NCBI RefSeq assembly: GCF_036860695.1
Contig: NZ_JAYKGJ010000001.1
Location: forward strand, 1,522,657-1,586,656
Length of the DNA: 64,000 nucleotides
Source of the DNA: Rosettibacter firmus
GTDB lineage: Bacteria > Bacteroidota > Ignavibacteria > Ignavibacteriales > Melioribacteraceae
Direction of reading: 5' to 3'
The translations under genes were made by a program, and so were the position numbers. Positions 44,331 through 55,449 of this stretch are shown one piece after another (positions within the stretch are counted from its first letter, which is position 1; every line of letters starts with the position of its first letter). Below the pieces are notes generated by a model. The model had not been told where the DNA came from, searched no databases, and worked only from the letters and a program-made list of their open reading frames with translations.

Positions 44331-44361
44331 TAAGCGACTTGCTAATATGGTGAGTCGCTTA
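44331..44361 (+). terminator. Hairpin downstream of slyD
   Basis: TAAGCGACT (44331-44339) and AGTCGCTTA (44353-44361), perfect 9-bp arms with a 13-base loop, 39 bases after the slyD stop. It is followed by A-rich rather than U-rich sequence, so it may act as an mRNA 3' end stabiliser or a weak terminator. The next 230 bases to the GNAT gene hold nothing else visible. Confidence 0.55.
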
Positions 44362-44595
44362 AAAATATTATTTGTTGTATCAATAAAACTACTTTTGAAA
44401 TAATCTGAACATGCATAACATAGAATTTTAGGGTATAATTAATGAGTTGAAGATTTGATTTATTATTTATGAAGAATACAAGTTTTATAATAAAAGATTT
44501 TTAGATTTTACCAAGAATTATTAATTAAAATTAAAAAACAGATTTAGAATTTTTTATTATGTTGTTAATAAATTTTATAATTATATATTAACACT

Positions 44596-44994
44596 TTACT
44601 TGGTTCTTTTGATTATAAAAGCATTCTCAGCTTTTTCAAATCCAATTTTTGGATAATATTCCATAGCATTTGGAGCCGAAAGTAAAAGAAGCATGCTTTG
44701 TTCTCCAATTTTTTCTCTAATAAGTTCAATTAACTTTTTACCAATTCCTTTATTTTGATATTCTTTTTTTACTGCAAGGTCTGATAAATAACAACAATAA
44801 CAATAATCTGTTAAAGCTCGAGCAATACCAATAAGATTTTCTCCATCCCATGCAGTAACTACAAGATTTGAATAAAAAAACATTTTATTTATTCTTTCTT
44901 TATCATTTGTTGGTCTTTTTATACCAGAACTATTAAAAACTTCGATTATTTGTTCAACTTCAGGAATAATATCATATTTATAGATTATTTGCAT
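44596..44994 (-). CDS. GNAT family N-acetyltransferase
   Basis: 132 residues, single GNAT domain. Acetyl-CoA loop is visible as VKKEYQNKGIGKKLIELI (motif A), preceded by YLSDLAV and followed by LLLLSAPNAMEYYPKIGFEK (motif B). The small size and the NAMEYYPKIGF end are typical of the YhfO-like group. Acceptor molecule unknown. Stands alone. Confidence 0.9.
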   Translation of the reverse strand: MQIIYKYDIIPEVEQIIEVFNSSGIKRPTNDKERINKMFFYSNLVVTAWDGENLIGIARALTDYCYCCYLSDLAVKKEYQNKGIGKKLIELIREKIGEQSMLLLLSAPNAMEYYPKIGFEKAENAFIIKRTK

Positions 44995-45084
44995 AAATAA
45001 TTCCCATTGTTTATGATATTGAGCTATGATTAATTTAAATCTGTTGATATTATTAGAAGTAATTTTATTTGGGAATTAGTTGTA

Positions 45085-45597
45085 CTAATCCGTACGATTA
45101 ATTCTTTGATTAGATGCTTTTAATAAATATGAATTTCCTTTGTTATTGAAGATTCGTACTATAACATCGACGGTAACATTTGGTCCCCACTTTGGTCCAT
45201 TGCGTGCTATTTTCACAATACGATTTGGCATCAATTCATTTTCTGGAACAATCTCATCTGATAACCATGTTTTCCATACCTGATTATTGTAAACTATCCA
45301 CAAAGCATCTGCTGTTATTAAGTTTTTTATATTAAGCGTGTCTTTTGCTGTAATATAAATTAATGCTGTTAAAGGTTTACCATCGGGTGGACTGATTGGT
45401 TGAAAATCACGCCACATATAAGTTGATAAATATATTTTTCTTGAATCAATACTTATTGTATCGGGTGCTGAAAGTAATTGGTTTATTGGAATATCGGGCG
45501 GTGTCGGTTCCTCATTTTCGGTACATGAAATTATTGTAAGTGATATAAAAAACAACATTAAATTCTTTAATGTTTTTATTAATGATGATTTATTCAT
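45085..45597 (-). CDS. Hypothetical lipoprotein
   Basis: 170 residues. Lipoprotein signal NLMLFFISLTIISC (cysteine ~25), then an acidic proline-rich linker (TENEEPTPPDIP) and a beta-rich body with WRDFQPISPPDG and WIVYNNQVWKTWL. No known domain recognised. 33 bases after the methyltransferase gene on the same strand, so perhaps cotranscribed with it. Confidence 0.75.
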   Translation of the reverse strand: MNKSSLIKTLKNLMLFFISLTIISCTENEEPTPPDIPINQLLSAPDTISIDSRKIYLSTYMWRDFQPISPPDGKPLTALIYITAKDTLNIKNLITADALWIVYNNQVWKTWLSDEIVPENELMPNRIVKIARNGPKWGPNVTVDVIVRIFNNKGNSYLLKASNQRINRTD

Positions 45598-45630
45598 ATT
45601 AAATCCTTTCTTTAAAACATCCTGTATTGA

Positions 45631-46458
45631 TTACATTTTTATTGTATTAAATACAGCATAAGGAACACTGAGTTTAATCTCTCCATATTTTATTGATTGT
45701 TCATTAAAGCGAGTTTCAATTTTATCAAAAATCTCTTCAACTTTATCTTCTGGTAATAACTTTATCCAAGAACTTATAAATGCAAGACGAATAAAATAAT
45801 GATTGAACATTGAAGTGCCATCTGCAAATCTGTAGTTAAATTGAGCCTGTTCTAAATCTTTTATTTGAAATCCATATTTATTGAGTAATGATAATATATT
45901 TTTTATTGGTGGACGTTTATTTAAAATATGTTGATGCATTAATTTTACTTCTGATTCCATTTTCATCTCATTTAAAATACTTTCTAATTGTGTATAAAAT
46001 TCAATCATCGTTAATTCTGTATTCATTGTAAAAACAAATTGACCATCCTTTTTCATGATTCTTGAGCACTCAGAAATTACTTTGTCTATATCAGTAACAT
46101 TATTGATTCCATTATTGCTTGTAATAAGATCAATAGATTCATCATCAAGTGGAATTACTTCTGCAGAGCTTTCAATTAGTGTAACATTGTTGATTTCATA
46201 ATAATTAATTTTTTTTCTAATGCGTTCTAAAACTTCTTTCCATGGATCAATTCCATAAACTTTAGAACTATTTCCTAATCGCATTGCTATTTCAATTAAA
46301 GGAAAACCTGTGCCAGAGCCAATATCTAAAGCAGTTATATTTTTTTTGTAATTGATAAAATCCAGTAGCTTAAAACCAAATGGAGCTGACCAGAATGGTA
46401 ATTCATCCAGTACATCAATCATTTCATTCATTTTAAATTCGTTGAGATAACTTTTCAT
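45631..46458 (-). CDS. Class I SAM-dependent methyltransferase
   Basis: 275 residues. SAM-binding loop ALDIGSGTGFPLIEIAMRLG, acidic second strand VYGIDPWKE, and SIDLITSNNGINNVTDIDKVI at the motif IV position match UbiE/Methyltransf_11-type enzymes. The rest is helical and of unknown substrate specificity. Followed on the same strand by a small lipoprotein gene. Confidence 0.88.
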   Translation of the reverse strand: MKSYLNEFKMNEMIDVLDELPFWSAPFGFKLLDFINYKKNITALDIGSGTGFPLIEIAMRLGNSSKVYGIDPWKEVLERIRKKINYYEINNVTLIESSAEVIPLDDESIDLITSNNGINNVTDIDKVISECSRIMKKDGQFVFTMNTELTMIEFYTQLESILNEMKMESEVKLMHQHILNKRPPIKNILSLLNKYGFQIKDLEQAQFNYRFADGTSMFNHYFIRLAFISSWIKLLPEDKVEEIFDKIETRFNEQSIKYGEIKLSVPYAVFNTIKM

Positions 46459-46565
46459 TTTTTACTCTTTATTTTTAATAAAGAATTATCATAATTCATC
46501 TATTGAGACGAGATAAGTTTCAATTTGTTATGAAAAAATTTTAGTAGAATAAATTATTTTATGAT

Positions 46566-48551
46566 TTATCTTAATAAAACAAGTTTTTTTGTTTGAGTAA
46601 AATTACCAGCATTAATTCTATAAAAATATACTCCACTTGATAGACCTTCGGCATTCCATTGTTTTGAATATTTACCTGCTAAAAGTTTTTCGGATACAAG
46701 AGAAGTTATTTCTTTCCCTAAAGTATCATATATTTTGAGTGATACAAATGTATCTACTGGAATTGTGAAACTGATATTTGTATTTGGATTGAAAGGATTT
46801 GGAAAATTTTGTTCAAGCAAAAATCCTTTTGGCAATGTTTCTAATTTTACAGTAGATAATGTTGAATCTATTCCGCCCATACCAACAGGAGCAAATAAAT
46901 CATTGGTAATGCAAATTTTATCAAGACAAGCACCATCTTCTCTGTAACCAATTTTTAGAATGTGATTTCCTTTTTTTAAAGAATAACTATTGAGTTTAAA
47001 CCATTCCCATCCATTTGTTTTTAATCCATTTGCATTATAAAATAGTTCATTGTCAACTGTTATCCAGAATGAATCATCATTGTATGATGGACAATTAATA
47101 CGACCAAATATGTTATAAGTTGTATCATAAAGAATTGAAACAGGAATTTCAATCAGATCTTCTTTTGATGGTGGAGAGTTAAGTGATTGTACACCAGGTT
47201 TTACTGTAATATATTTCCCATTCGATGCAGCAATATCTGATATTACATTAAAATTACTTCCGCTTTTAACAAATTTTTCTGCTTCAAACCAGAAATACTC
47301 AAGTTTGCCCTGTTGAAATACTGTATCTTCTCCAGTAAATAAATTCAGATCAATTGATTCCCCCATTTTTTTATATCCATCCGCATCTGGATGTAATCCA
47401 TCGTTCTGAAAAGAAGAGATTAGTTTTAATGTATCGGCTGGATCTCGCATTATTTTATCGAAATCAATGCAGGCATCAAAATTTCCTTTTGTACGAATCC
47501 ATTGATTAACAACACTTCTACACATTTCACTATACTGATTATAATATTGATTCCCTTTGAAAGGTGTAATTGTTGCACCGTAAATTCTAATATTTTTTGC
47601 ATGTGCTTTTGCTATCATCTGTTTGTATGCATCAATTAAATTATTAGCTGTTGTTTTAGCAGATTCTTCGGTTGTTACTTTTCCAATATCATTCACACCA
47701 ATGAAAACAATAATCCATCGAACGGAAGATTGAGAAAGGATGTCTCTATCAAAACGACTAATTGCAGTTGGACCTAATCCACCAGATAAAACGCAATTCC
47801 CCCCAATTCCTAAATTTAAAACACCAATGTGTTGTGTTCTTGGATCTTTGAGAAGTTTTTCTGAAAATATGTCAGTCCATCTATTTTGCATATTTGTTGT
47901 TGAACCTCTTCCATCTGTAATTGAATTACCAAGTATTGCTACACTTGCATAATTTGATGGGACAAGAACTTCAATTGCATTTATGTTATACCAGTGATCT
48001 GTTTTGATTGCATTACTAAAATCTTTTACCGAAGGATCATTTCCTGGCAATAAATATGAAGTGGTGCGAGAACCAGGATGTCCTGTAACTGTTGATGATG
48101 TTTGACCATAATATATTGTTATTGCAACATCCATTCTTGGTTTTAAATTAAATGCAATTGGATCGGATACAACAGCAGTACCTGGATTCATTGTTATTTC
48201 TGGTTTACCATTAAAAGTAAGTTCTTTATTTGTACTTATGTCAATTGAACTTCCTCCAGTTGATACAGCAATTTGAACTGATTTCATTGTAACAGCTTCG
48301 TTGCTAAATTCATTTGAGAATTTAAGTCTTATTGTGTCTCCTCCAATCGAAACTCTTACAACCTGTCTTAGTGAATTATTTGTTAAACCTGGAGATGGTG
48401 GCATATTATTGGGTTCAACAAGTTGGGGTGCAGTAGCCCATGTGCCAACCCATTTTTTTGTCTGGCTGATTAAAGATTTTGAGTTTATAAATAAGAACAG
48501 AAGCAAGAGTATCTGAATATTAAAAAGTTGGTTTGTTATTTTACTTATCAT
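46566..48551 (-). CDS. Secreted SGNH/GDSL hydrolase with carbohydrate-binding-like and type IX sorting domains
   Basis: 661 residues. Signal region, then GTWATAPQLVEPNNMPP and a beta domain common before this SGNH subgroup. SGNH hydrolase: nucleophile serine in AILGNSITDGRG, NLGIGGN, IVFIGVNDIG and the Asp/His pair in DGLHPDADGY. A later domain (FWFEAEKFVKSGSNF, about 425-555) resembles CBM6/35-type carbohydrate-binding modules. C-terminal T9SS domain NFPNPFNPNTN, LKIYDTLGKEITSL, SGVYFYRINAG. Probably deacetylates or de-esterifies plant polysaccharide outside the cell (inferred). Confidence 0.92.
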   Translation of the reverse strand: MISKITNQLFNIQILLLLFLFINSKSLISQTKKWVGTWATAPQLVEPNNMPPSPGLTNNSLRQVVRVSIGGDTIRLKFSNEFSNEAVTMKSVQIAVSTGGSSIDISTNKELTFNGKPEITMNPGTAVVSDPIAFNLKPRMDVAITIYYGQTSSTVTGHPGSRTTSYLLPGNDPSVKDFSNAIKTDHWYNINAIEVLVPSNYASVAILGNSITDGRGSTTNMQNRWTDIFSEKLLKDPRTQHIGVLNLGIGGNCVLSGGLGPTAISRFDRDILSQSSVRWIIVFIGVNDIGKVTTEESAKTTANNLIDAYKQMIAKAHAKNIRIYGATITPFKGNQYYNQYSEMCRSVVNQWIRTKGNFDACIDFDKIMRDPADTLKLISSFQNDGLHPDADGYKKMGESIDLNLFTGEDTVFQQGKLEYFWFEAEKFVKSGSNFNVISDIAASNGKYITVKPGVQSLNSPPSKEDLIEIPVSILYDTTYNIFGRINCPSYNDDSFWITVDNELFYNANGLKTNGWEWFKLNSYSLKKGNHILKIGYREDGACLDKICITNDLFAPVGMGGIDSTLSTVKLETLPKGFLLEQNFPNPFNPNTNISFTIPVDTFVSLKIYDTLGKEITSLVSEKLLAGKYSKQWNAEGLSSGVYFYRINAGNFTQTKKLVLLR

Positions 48552-48661
48552 AATCCATTTATTTATAGTTGTAGAAAATTTCTTAGCAAATAAAATTTTG
48601 AATTATTCTATTATTGTTAGAAAAATAAATGTTAATTTATGAATTAAGTAATAGTGATAAC

Positions 48662-48862
48662 TCAAATTGCATTTTTCTGGTTAAATATAAATCCACATGT
48701 TAAACAAATCCATTCCTGGTTTTTACTGGTAATTTTTTTGTGATCTATAATTATTGTGTTATTTGAATTACAATTGGGACAATTAACTTTTGTAGAATAT
48801 TCTTCTTTATCAGCTTCAGTCAAATTAACCTTTTGACTTTTGTTTTCTTTTTTAATTTCCAT
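48662..48862 (-). CDS. Small zinc-ribbon protein
   Basis: 66 residues. One zinc ribbon: CPNCNSNN ... WICLTCGFIF (C-x2-C-x20ish-C-x2-C). The N-terminal third is charged and likely disordered. Such proteins can bind nucleic acid or act as adaptors, but there is no direct evidence. Well separated from neighbours. Confidence 0.75.
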   Translation of the reverse strand: MEIKKENKSQKVNLTEADKEEYSTKVNCPNCNSNNTIIIDHKKITSKNQEWICLTCGFIFNQKNAI

Positions 48863-49028
48863 AAATCTCTATTTAATTTTATACATAAAACAAGTTAATA
48901 GTAAAAAATAAAAAACTCAAACACTGTTAAACATCATTTTTAAATACTAAGTAAGAATAAAATGTTTTAATTTAGTAAACAATTTGTAAATAATAGCTCT
49001 TGTATTCTTTTATTTTGTGAGAAATAAA

Positions 49029-51095
49029 ATGGATTCTATAAAAAACTTTTTCTATCCAGAATCAATATGCATCGTTGGGGCATCAAGTAAAGAAAAAAGT
49101 ATAGGATATGAAATTTTAAAGAACATTAAAGAGTATGGATATAAAGGGAAAATATTTCCTGTAAATCCTCGTGCAGATGAAATCTTATCGTATAAGTGCT
49201 TTCATTCAATTGAAGAAATTCCTGAGAAGATTGATCTGGGAATTGTGGTTGTTCCAAAACAAATAGTAGAAGATTCAATAATCTCATTGATGAAGAAAAA
49301 TGTAAAATCGGTAATTCTTGTTACAGCTGGATTTAAGGAAGTGGGTAAAGAAGGTGAAGAACTCGAAAGAAGAATTCTTGAAATTACTAAAAATGCTGGG
49401 GCTAAATTAGTAGGTCCAAATTGTATGGGTGTTATAAATGCTCTCGATGATGTACGACTTAATGCAACATTTGTAGCTGAAAAACCAGAAAAAGGTTCAA
49501 CAGGATTTTTATCACAAAGTGGTGCACTCGGGGCTGCAGTATTAAATTCACTTAGAGAAACAGATATTAAGTTTGCACATTTTATAAGTGTAGGTAATAA
49601 AGCAGATGTAAACGAAAATGATATTGTTGAGTTCTGGCAGAATGATGATAATATTAGAACCATTGTATTATATCTCGAAAGTTTTTCTGATGGTGAGAGA
49701 TTTATAAAAAATATTTTAGATGGGAAATTTCATAAACCTATAATAATATTAAAAGCTGGAAGAACTCTAAGTGGAATGAAAGCAGCAATTTCTCATACAG
49801 GTGCAATGAGTACACAGGATAGAGTTGTAGATTCAATACTTAAGCAATTTGGAATTATTCGAGCAGAAAATTTGAATGAACTTTTTAATACAGCTAAGGG
49901 GTTTGAAAATTTTCCATTACCGAAAGGAAATAAAGTTGCAGTTGTAACCAATGCTGGTGGTCCTGCTATTCTCTGTGTGGATAAATTAGAAAAAGAAGGA
50001 TTAATTTTATCGACATTATCAAATGAAACAAAAGAGACAGTAAAAAAATTAATTCATCCAGAAGGAAGTGCAGAAAATCCAGTTGATCTATTGCCTAATG
50101 GTGATGCTCAAACATTTACTAATGTAATAAAAACATTAGTTAAAGATGAAAATGTTGATGCCATAATTTCAATTTTTGTTGAACCAGTAATGGTTTCAGC
50201 ATTTGATGTGATTGAATCGATAAATTCGATTGAAAGCAATAAGCCAATTTTTCAGGTAGCAATGCCACTTCCAGAATTCTGGCAATACTATAAATTAAAT
50301 TCAAAATACAAAAAGCCAGTTTTTAGAAATCCAGAAGATCCTGCAGAAATTATTTCAAATATGCTTCTGTATTCAAATAAAAATAAAGTTATTAGAAAGT
50401 CTGAGTTTTTGAATCGACATAAGGTTGGTGGTTATCGTATAACATCAAAAAGTGGAATATTAGACCATAACGAAATTGAAAAACTTTGTAAACATTATAA
50501 CATTCCCCTTGTTAAAAGCAAGTTGCTTCTGCCAGAAGAAATCAAAAATATTGAAAAGGATTTTTTCCCTCTTGTATTAAAAGGGATAAATAAGAATGTA
50601 ATTCATAAAACAGAAGTGAATGCAGTAATGCTGAATATCAAAAATGAAGATGAACTTTTAAAAGCATCGGAAGAAATTAAAGTTAACTTTAGACACAAAG
50701 GATATGAAGTGGAAGCATTTTTAATTCAACAATATGTAAATCCAAAATATGAAATATTAATTGGAGGATATAGAGATAACTCTTTCGGTCCTATAATTAT
50801 GTTTGGTCTTGGAGGTAAATATGTAGAAGTGTATGATGACATAGTAATTAAATCATGCTATCTAAAAGGCGAAGATATTGATGAAATGATAGTATCAACA
50901 AAGATAGGAAAAATACTTAAAGGCGTAAGAGGAGAAAAAGCTGTTAACATTGATGATTTAAAAAATATTATAAAAAATTGTGCACTTATGATGATTGAAA
51001 ATCCAGAAATACTGGAATTTGATATAAATCCATTAATTATTGATAAAGAAGATAATTATTATGTTGTTGATGTTAGAATTAATATTAAAGTTTAG
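49029..51095 (+). CDS. Acyl-CoA/acetate-CoA ligase, ADP-forming
   Basis: About 688 residues from the ATG at 49029; a GTG 12 bases earlier is in frame. Single-chain form of ADP-forming acetyl-CoA synthetase (alpha plus beta). CoA-binding Rossmann domain ICIVGASSKEKSIGYEIL, GPNCMGVIN, succinyl-CoA-ligase-like domain with the phospho-histidine region SHTGAMS (~254), and a C-terminal ATP-grasp domain (PLVLKGINKNVIHKTEVNAV, FGLGGKYVEVYDD, FDINPLII). Converts acyl-CoA to acid with ATP formation, useful in fermentation. Preceded by a 150-base gap; no partner gene. Confidence 0.93.
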   Translation: MDSIKNFFYPESICIVGASSKEKSIGYEILKNIKEYGYKGKIFPVNPRADEILSYKCFHSIEEIPEKIDLGIVVVPKQIVEDSIISLMKKNVKSVILVTAGFKEVGKEGEELERRILEITKNAGAKLVGPNCMGVINALDDVRLNATFVAEKPEKGSTGFLSQSGALGAAVLNSLRETDIKFAHFISVGNKADVNENDIVEFWQNDDNIRTIVLYLESFSDGERFIKNILDGKFHKPIIILKAGRTLSGMKAAISHTGAMSTQDRVVDSILKQFGIIRAENLNELFNTAKGFENFPLPKGNKVAVVTNAGGPAILCVDKLEKEGLILSTLSNETKETVKKLIHPEGSAENPVDLLPNGDAQTFTNVIKTLVKDENVDAIISIFVEPVMVSAFDVIESINSIESNKPIFQVAMPLPEFWQYYKLNSKYKKPVFRNPEDPAEIISNMLLYSNKNKVIRKSEFLNRHKVGGYRITSKSGILDHNEIEKLCKHYNIPLVKSKLLLPEEIKNIEKDFFPLVLKGINKNVIHKTEVNAVMLNIKNEDELLKASEEIKVNFRHKGYEVEAFLIQQYVNPKYEILIGGYRDNSFGPIIMFGLGGKYVEVYDDIVIKSCYLKGEDIDEMIVSTKIGKILKGVRGEKAVNIDDLKNIIKNCALMMIENPEILEFDINPLIIDKEDNYYVVDVRINIKV

Positions 51096-51463
51096 TTCTT
51101 AATAATTTGTTTTGAGTATTTGATGATAAATTTCCATCTACCATTTTTTTCTCGATTTAAAGAAGAGAATTCATAATTCGTATAAAATTAAAGTTGTTAA
51201 TTCAAAAGAAAAGTAATAATAAGATGCTTTTTAAAAATTACTTTTAATTGCCACAGAATATTATTATGTCATTCTGAACGAAGTGAATAATCTCTTTTTC
51301 AGAACTATTTTGATATATATAGCTTTGCGGGATATGACTAATATGGTTTATTACAAGTCACAAATAAGAATAAATATTTTAGCTCTAGATTGATTGAATT
51401 CCATTTTACATTTTATAATTCAGAAATTATAGTTATAATTTCAGTAGTAAAATAATTTTTAAA
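51096..51463. other. Intergenic region with a dispersed-repeat-like segment
   Basis: 368 bases with no gene. It contains TGTCATTCTGAACGAAGTGA at 51267-51286, followed by ATAATCTC, like a short repeat I recall from many bacterial genomes. The rest is plain AT-rich sequence before the Y-family polymerase gene. Confidence 0.45.
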
Positions 51464-52699
51464 ATGCCTCTAAGAAATTTATTTATTGATTTTAATTCAT
51501 TTTTTGCCTCGTGTGAACAGCAACAATTTCCTCATCTAAGAGGGAAACCAGTAGCTGTTGTTCCAGTTAAAGCTGATACGACATGTTGTATAGCAGCCAG
51601 TTATGAGGCAAAAAAATATGGAATTAAAACAGGTACACTTGTAGCAGACGCAAAAAAAGTTTGTCCTGAATTACACATAGTTCAGGCAAGACATAGAGTT
51701 TATATAGAATATCATCATAAACTTATACAGGCAATTGAAACATGTATTCCAGTCGATGCAGTTTATTCGATAGATGAAATGTCGTGTACATTGATTGGCA
51801 AACAACAGGAAAGAGAGAATGCAATAGCTCTTGCAAAAAAAATTAAAGAAACAATTTACAAACAGGTTGGTGAATGTTTAAAATGTTCAATAGGAATTGC
51901 TCCAAATCAATACCTTGCTAAAACAGCAACAGATATGCAAAAACCTGATGGACTTGTTGTAATTGAAGAAAAAGATTTACCGCATATTTTGTATTCTCTA
52001 AAATTGAGTGATCTTGTTGGTATTGGAAGAAGAATGGAACCACGTCTTCGAAAATTTGGAATTGATACAGTTGAAAAACTCTGTAATGCCAGTAAATCTA
52101 TGTTAAGAAAAGTGTGGGGAGGAATTGAAGGTGAAAGAATGTACATGCAATTACGAGGAGAAATTGTTAAACGTCCTCCCACACATCGAACAACAATAGG
52201 TCATTCTCATGTTATGCCGCCAGATCTCCGTTCGAAAGAAGGTGCTTATTCAGTTTTGCATAGACTATTACAAAAAGCTGCAATGAGATTGAGATATATG
52301 GGATTTGTATGCGGTACAATGTCTATAAAAGTAAAATTTTTAAGCGGGAAAAAATGGAGAAATGAAATTTCATTTAATCATACTCAAAATACAATTGCAT
52401 TAATAAAAGCTTTCGAGGAAATGTGGAAAGATTATCCTCCAATTAAAGAAAAACCAATTGCTGTTGCTGTTACTCTCTATAATCTTATGCTCGAAAATTA
52501 TAATACACTTTCGTTGTTTGAAGATGATAATAAATTCAAATCCTTAAACAATGCTATCGATTTATTAAACAAAAAGTTTGGATATGGAGCTGCATATTTT
52601 GCTGGTTCACACTTCGCAGTTAATTCAGCACCAATGAGAATTGCATTTACACAAATTCCAAATGTTGAAATAGAAGATGATGATATTGAAGAAATTTGA
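51464..52699 (+). CDS. Y-family DNA polymerase (DinB/UmuC-like)
   Basis: 411 residues. Error-prone translesion polymerase. Palm residues FIDFNSFFASCEQ (D9) and YSIDEMS (D and E) that bind the metal ions, fingers segment ASYEAKKYGIKTGT, thumb helix-hairpin-helix LVGIGRRMEPRLRKFGIDTVEKL, and little finger THRTTIGHSHVMPPDLRS. The catalytic residues are intact. Longer C-terminus than minimal DinB. No SOS box is recognisable. Confidence 0.92.
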   Translation: MPLRNLFIDFNSFFASCEQQQFPHLRGKPVAVVPVKADTTCCIAASYEAKKYGIKTGTLVADAKKVCPELHIVQARHRVYIEYHHKLIQAIETCIPVDAVYSIDEMSCTLIGKQQERENAIALAKKIKETIYKQVGECLKCSIGIAPNQYLAKTATDMQKPDGLVVIEEKDLPHILYSLKLSDLVGIGRRMEPRLRKFGIDTVEKLCNASKSMLRKVWGGIEGERMYMQLRGEIVKRPPTHRTTIGHSHVMPPDLRSKEGAYSVLHRLLQKAAMRLRYMGFVCGTMSIKVKFLSGKKWRNEISFNHTQNTIALIKAFEEMWKDYPPIKEKPIAVAVTLYNLMLENYNTLSLFEDDNKFKSLNNAIDLLNKKFGYGAAYFAGSHFAVNSAPMRIAFTQIPNVEIEDDDIEEI

Positions 52700-52737
52700 T
52701 GAGTTTAATTTACATCAATTAACTTTTTGATAAATTG

Positions 52738-52775
52738 TACTGGCTTTAGTCAATTAGAAAGAGCTAAAGCCAGTA
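52738..52775. terminator. Bidirectional terminator between the polymerase and clpB genes
   Basis: TACTGGCTTTAG (52738-52749) and CTAAAGCCAGTA (52764-52775) form a perfect 12-bp stem with a 14-base loop, followed by TTTAT on the plus side and AATTT on the minus side. It lies between convergent genes and can serve both. Confidence 0.75.
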
Positions 52776-52803
52776 TTTATATCATATAAGTTTGGTTTAT
52801 TAA

Positions 52804-55422
52804 TTACTTCTTTTCAAATACGAGTCTTCCAGCACCAGGATAACGAACTACAATTGTATCACCACTTTCATATTTATTCATTAATAGTTCTGTAGATAAA
52901 GGATTAATCAAATATTTTTGAATTGTTCGTTTAAGGGGACGAGCACCATAAGTTACATCGTATCCATGTTGCATAAGGAAATCTTTAACATCTTCTTCAA
53001 CTTCGAGTGATAAACCTTTTTCTGCAAGCATACTTCCAACTCTTTGCAATTGTATATCGATAATCTTTTTAATTTCATTTTTAAGAAGTGGTTTGAATAA
53101 AACGATTTCATCAATTCTGTTTAGAAACTCAGGTCTAATTGTTTGACGTAATAATTCTGTTAAAGCAATTCGTAATTCGCCCATTACATATTCAAAGTTA
53201 TTTTCATCAATCGAACTTAATTTTTCCTGTATTAAGTGAGAGCCAAGATTGGAAGTCATAATAATTATTGTATTTTTGAAATCGACTGTCCTTCCCTGAT
53301 TATCTGTTAATCGTCCATCATCAAGTACTTGAAGTAAAATATTAAAAACATCTGGATGAGCTTTTTCGATTTCATCTAATAAAACTACAGAATAAGGTCT
53401 ACGACGAACAGCTTCGGTAAGTTGTCCACCTTCTTCATAGCCAACATATCCTGGAGGTGCACCAATCAAACGAGATACAGAGAATTTTTCCATATATTCA
53501 CTCATATCAATTCTAACCATTGCATGCTCGTCATTAAATAAAAACTCAGCAAGTGCACGGGCAAGTTCTGTTTTACCAACACCAGTTGTTCCAATGAAAA
53601 TAAAAGAACCAATTGGACGATTTGCATCCTGTAGACCAGCACGAGATCTTCTAATTGCATTTGCAACAGCTGCTACTGCATCGTCCTGACCAACTACTCG
53701 TTTATGAAGTTCTTCTTCGAGTCTTAACAATTTTGTTCTTTCACTCTCAAGCATTCTACTTACTGGAATGCCAGTCCATTTTGCAACAACTTCAGCAACA
53801 TCTTCGGCATCAACTTCTTCTTTAAGCATTTTATTGTGTTTTTGAATTTCTGCTAATTCTTCTGTTTCTTTCTTAAGTTTTCTTTCAAGTTCATTGATTA
53901 CACCATAACGCAATTCTGCAACTTTACCAAGATTACCTTCACGTTCGTATCTATCTGCATCAGCTTTTGCTTTTTCAATTTCACTTTTCATCGATCGGAT
54001 TTTCTGAATCTTTTCTTTTTCCAGTAGCCAGTGGCTTCTCAATCTATTTCTTTCTTCTTCGAGTTGACTTAATTCTTTTTGAAGTTCTTCGAGTCTGGAA
54101 GCAGAATCAGAATCCTGTTCTCTTTTCAAAGCCTCACGTTCAATTTCGAGCTGTTTAACTTTTCTTTCGATAGCATCCAGTTCTTCAGGCATCGAATCAA
54201 TTTCAATTCTCAATTTTGAAGCTGCTTCGTCAATAAGATCAATTGCTTTATCTGGCAAAAATCTATCTGTTATATATCGATTCGAAAGTTGAACAGCAGC
54301 TACAATAGCTCCATCAGTAATTCGAACTCCATGATGAACTTCATATCTTTCTTTTAATCCTCGTAAAATTGAAATTGAATCTTCTTCACTTGGTTCTGCT
54401 ACATAAACCGGTTGAAATCTTCTTTCGAGTGCAGCATCTTTTTCAATGTATTTACGATATTCATCTAGAGTAGTTGCACCAATTGCATGAAGTTCGCCTC
54501 GAGCTAATGCTGGTTTTAAAATGTTAGCTGCATCCATTGAACCTTCTGCACGACCCGCTCCAACGAGTAAATGAAGTTCGTCAATAAATAAAATTATTTC
54601 ACCATCTGACTCCTGAACTTCTTTAACCACTGCTTTTACTCTTTCTTCAAACTGTCCTCGATATTGAGTTCCTGCAACTAATGCACCCATGTCGAGAGCA
54701 ACAATTCTTTTTGTCTTAAGAGTTTCCGGAACATCACCCGAAACTATACGATGTGCAATACCTTCTGCGATTGCGGTTTTACCTACTCCAGGTTCACCTA
54801 TTAAAACAGGATTATTTTTTGTTCTTCTGGAAAGTACTTGAAGAACTCTTCTTATTTCTTCGTCTCTACCAATTACTGGATCGAGTTTATTAGAACGAGC
54901 AAGTTCATTCAAATCACGTCCATATTTTTTAAGAGCTTGATAAGTATCTTCTGGATTTTGAGATGTAACTCTTTGTGTTCCACGAATATCTTTTAATGCA
55001 GCTAAAATTACATTTTTATTTATTCCATTATCTCTTAATAACTTTCCAGCAGCACCACCATCTTCACTCAATGCTAAAAGTATATGTTCTGTAGAAATGT
55101 ATTCATCTTTTAATGCTTTTGCTTCTTCAGCAGATTGATCAAACAAACGAGCAGTATTCATCGAAAGTTGTTGGCTGCCAATTCCAGCTCCTATTACTTT
55201 TGGTAATCTTTCAAGTAATTCTCCTACTTTTATTTTCATATGATTAATATTACCACCAGCTTTCTGAATGGTAGAGACTGCAACTCCAGTTGAATCCTGA
55301 AGTAATGCAGCAAGTATATGTTCCGGTTCAACAATTTGATTATTATAATTTTGTGCTATTTCTACAGCTTCCTGAACAGTTTCTTGAGCTTTAACTGTGA
55401 ATTTATTGAAGTTAAAAGCCAT
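52804..55422 (-). CDS. clpB: ATP-dependent disaggregase ClpB
   Basis: 872 residues, hexameric AAA+ chaperone that works with DnaK to dissolve aggregates. N-domain (1-150) with two Clp repeats, first AAA+ with [13 protein letters not shown] and the pore loop [10 protein letters not shown], a coiled-coil middle domain (about 400-530, [19 protein letters not shown]) that marks ClpB rather than ClpA/ClpC, second AAA+ with [13 protein letters not shown] and GYVGYEEGG. Length matches. A TAATTTTG box (55450-55457, minus strand) is placed well for a promoter; no CIRCE element is seen. Confidence 0.97.
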   Translation of the reverse strand: MAFNFNKFTVKAQETVQEAVEIAQNYNNQIVEPEHILAALLQDSTGVAVSTIQKAGGNINHMKIKVGELLERLPKVIGAGIGSQQLSMNTARLFDQSAEEAKALKDEYISTEHILLALSEDGGAAGKLLRDNGINKNVILAALKDIRGTQRVTSQNPEDTYQALKKYGRDLNELARSNKLDPVIGRDEEIRRVLQVLSRRTKNNPVLIGEPGVGKTAIAEGIAHRIVSGDVPETLKTKRIVALDMGALVAGTQYRGQFEERVKAVVKEVQESDGEIILFIDELHLLVGAGRAEGSMDAANILKPALARGELHAIGATTLDEYRKYIEKDAALERRFQPVYVAEPSEEDSISILRGLKERYEVHHGVRITDGAIVAAVQLSNRYITDRFLPDKAIDLIDEAASKLRIEIDSMPEELDAIERKVKQLEIEREALKREQDSDSASRLEELQKELSQLEEERNRLRSHWLLEKEKIQKIRSMKSEIEKAKADADRYEREGNLGKVAELRYGVINELERKLKKETEELAEIQKHNKMLKEEVDAEDVAEVVAKWTGIPVSRMLESERTKLLRLEEELHKRVVGQDDAVAAVANAIRRSRAGLQDANRPIGSFIFIGTTGVGKTELARALAEFLFNDEHAMVRIDMSEYMEKFSVSRLIGAPPGYVGYEEGGQLTEAVRRRPYSVVLLDEIEKAHPDVFNILLQVLDDGRLTDNQGRTVDFKNTIIIMTSNLGSHLIQEKLSSIDENNFEYVMGELRIALTELLRQTIRPEFLNRIDEIVLFKPLLKNEIKKIIDIQLQRVGSMLAEKGLSLEVEEDVKDFLMQHGYDVTYGARPLKRTIQKYLINPLSTELLMNKYESGDTIVVRYPGAGRLVFEKK

Positions 55423-55449
55423 ATCGTCACCTATTTTTTTCTGCTAATA

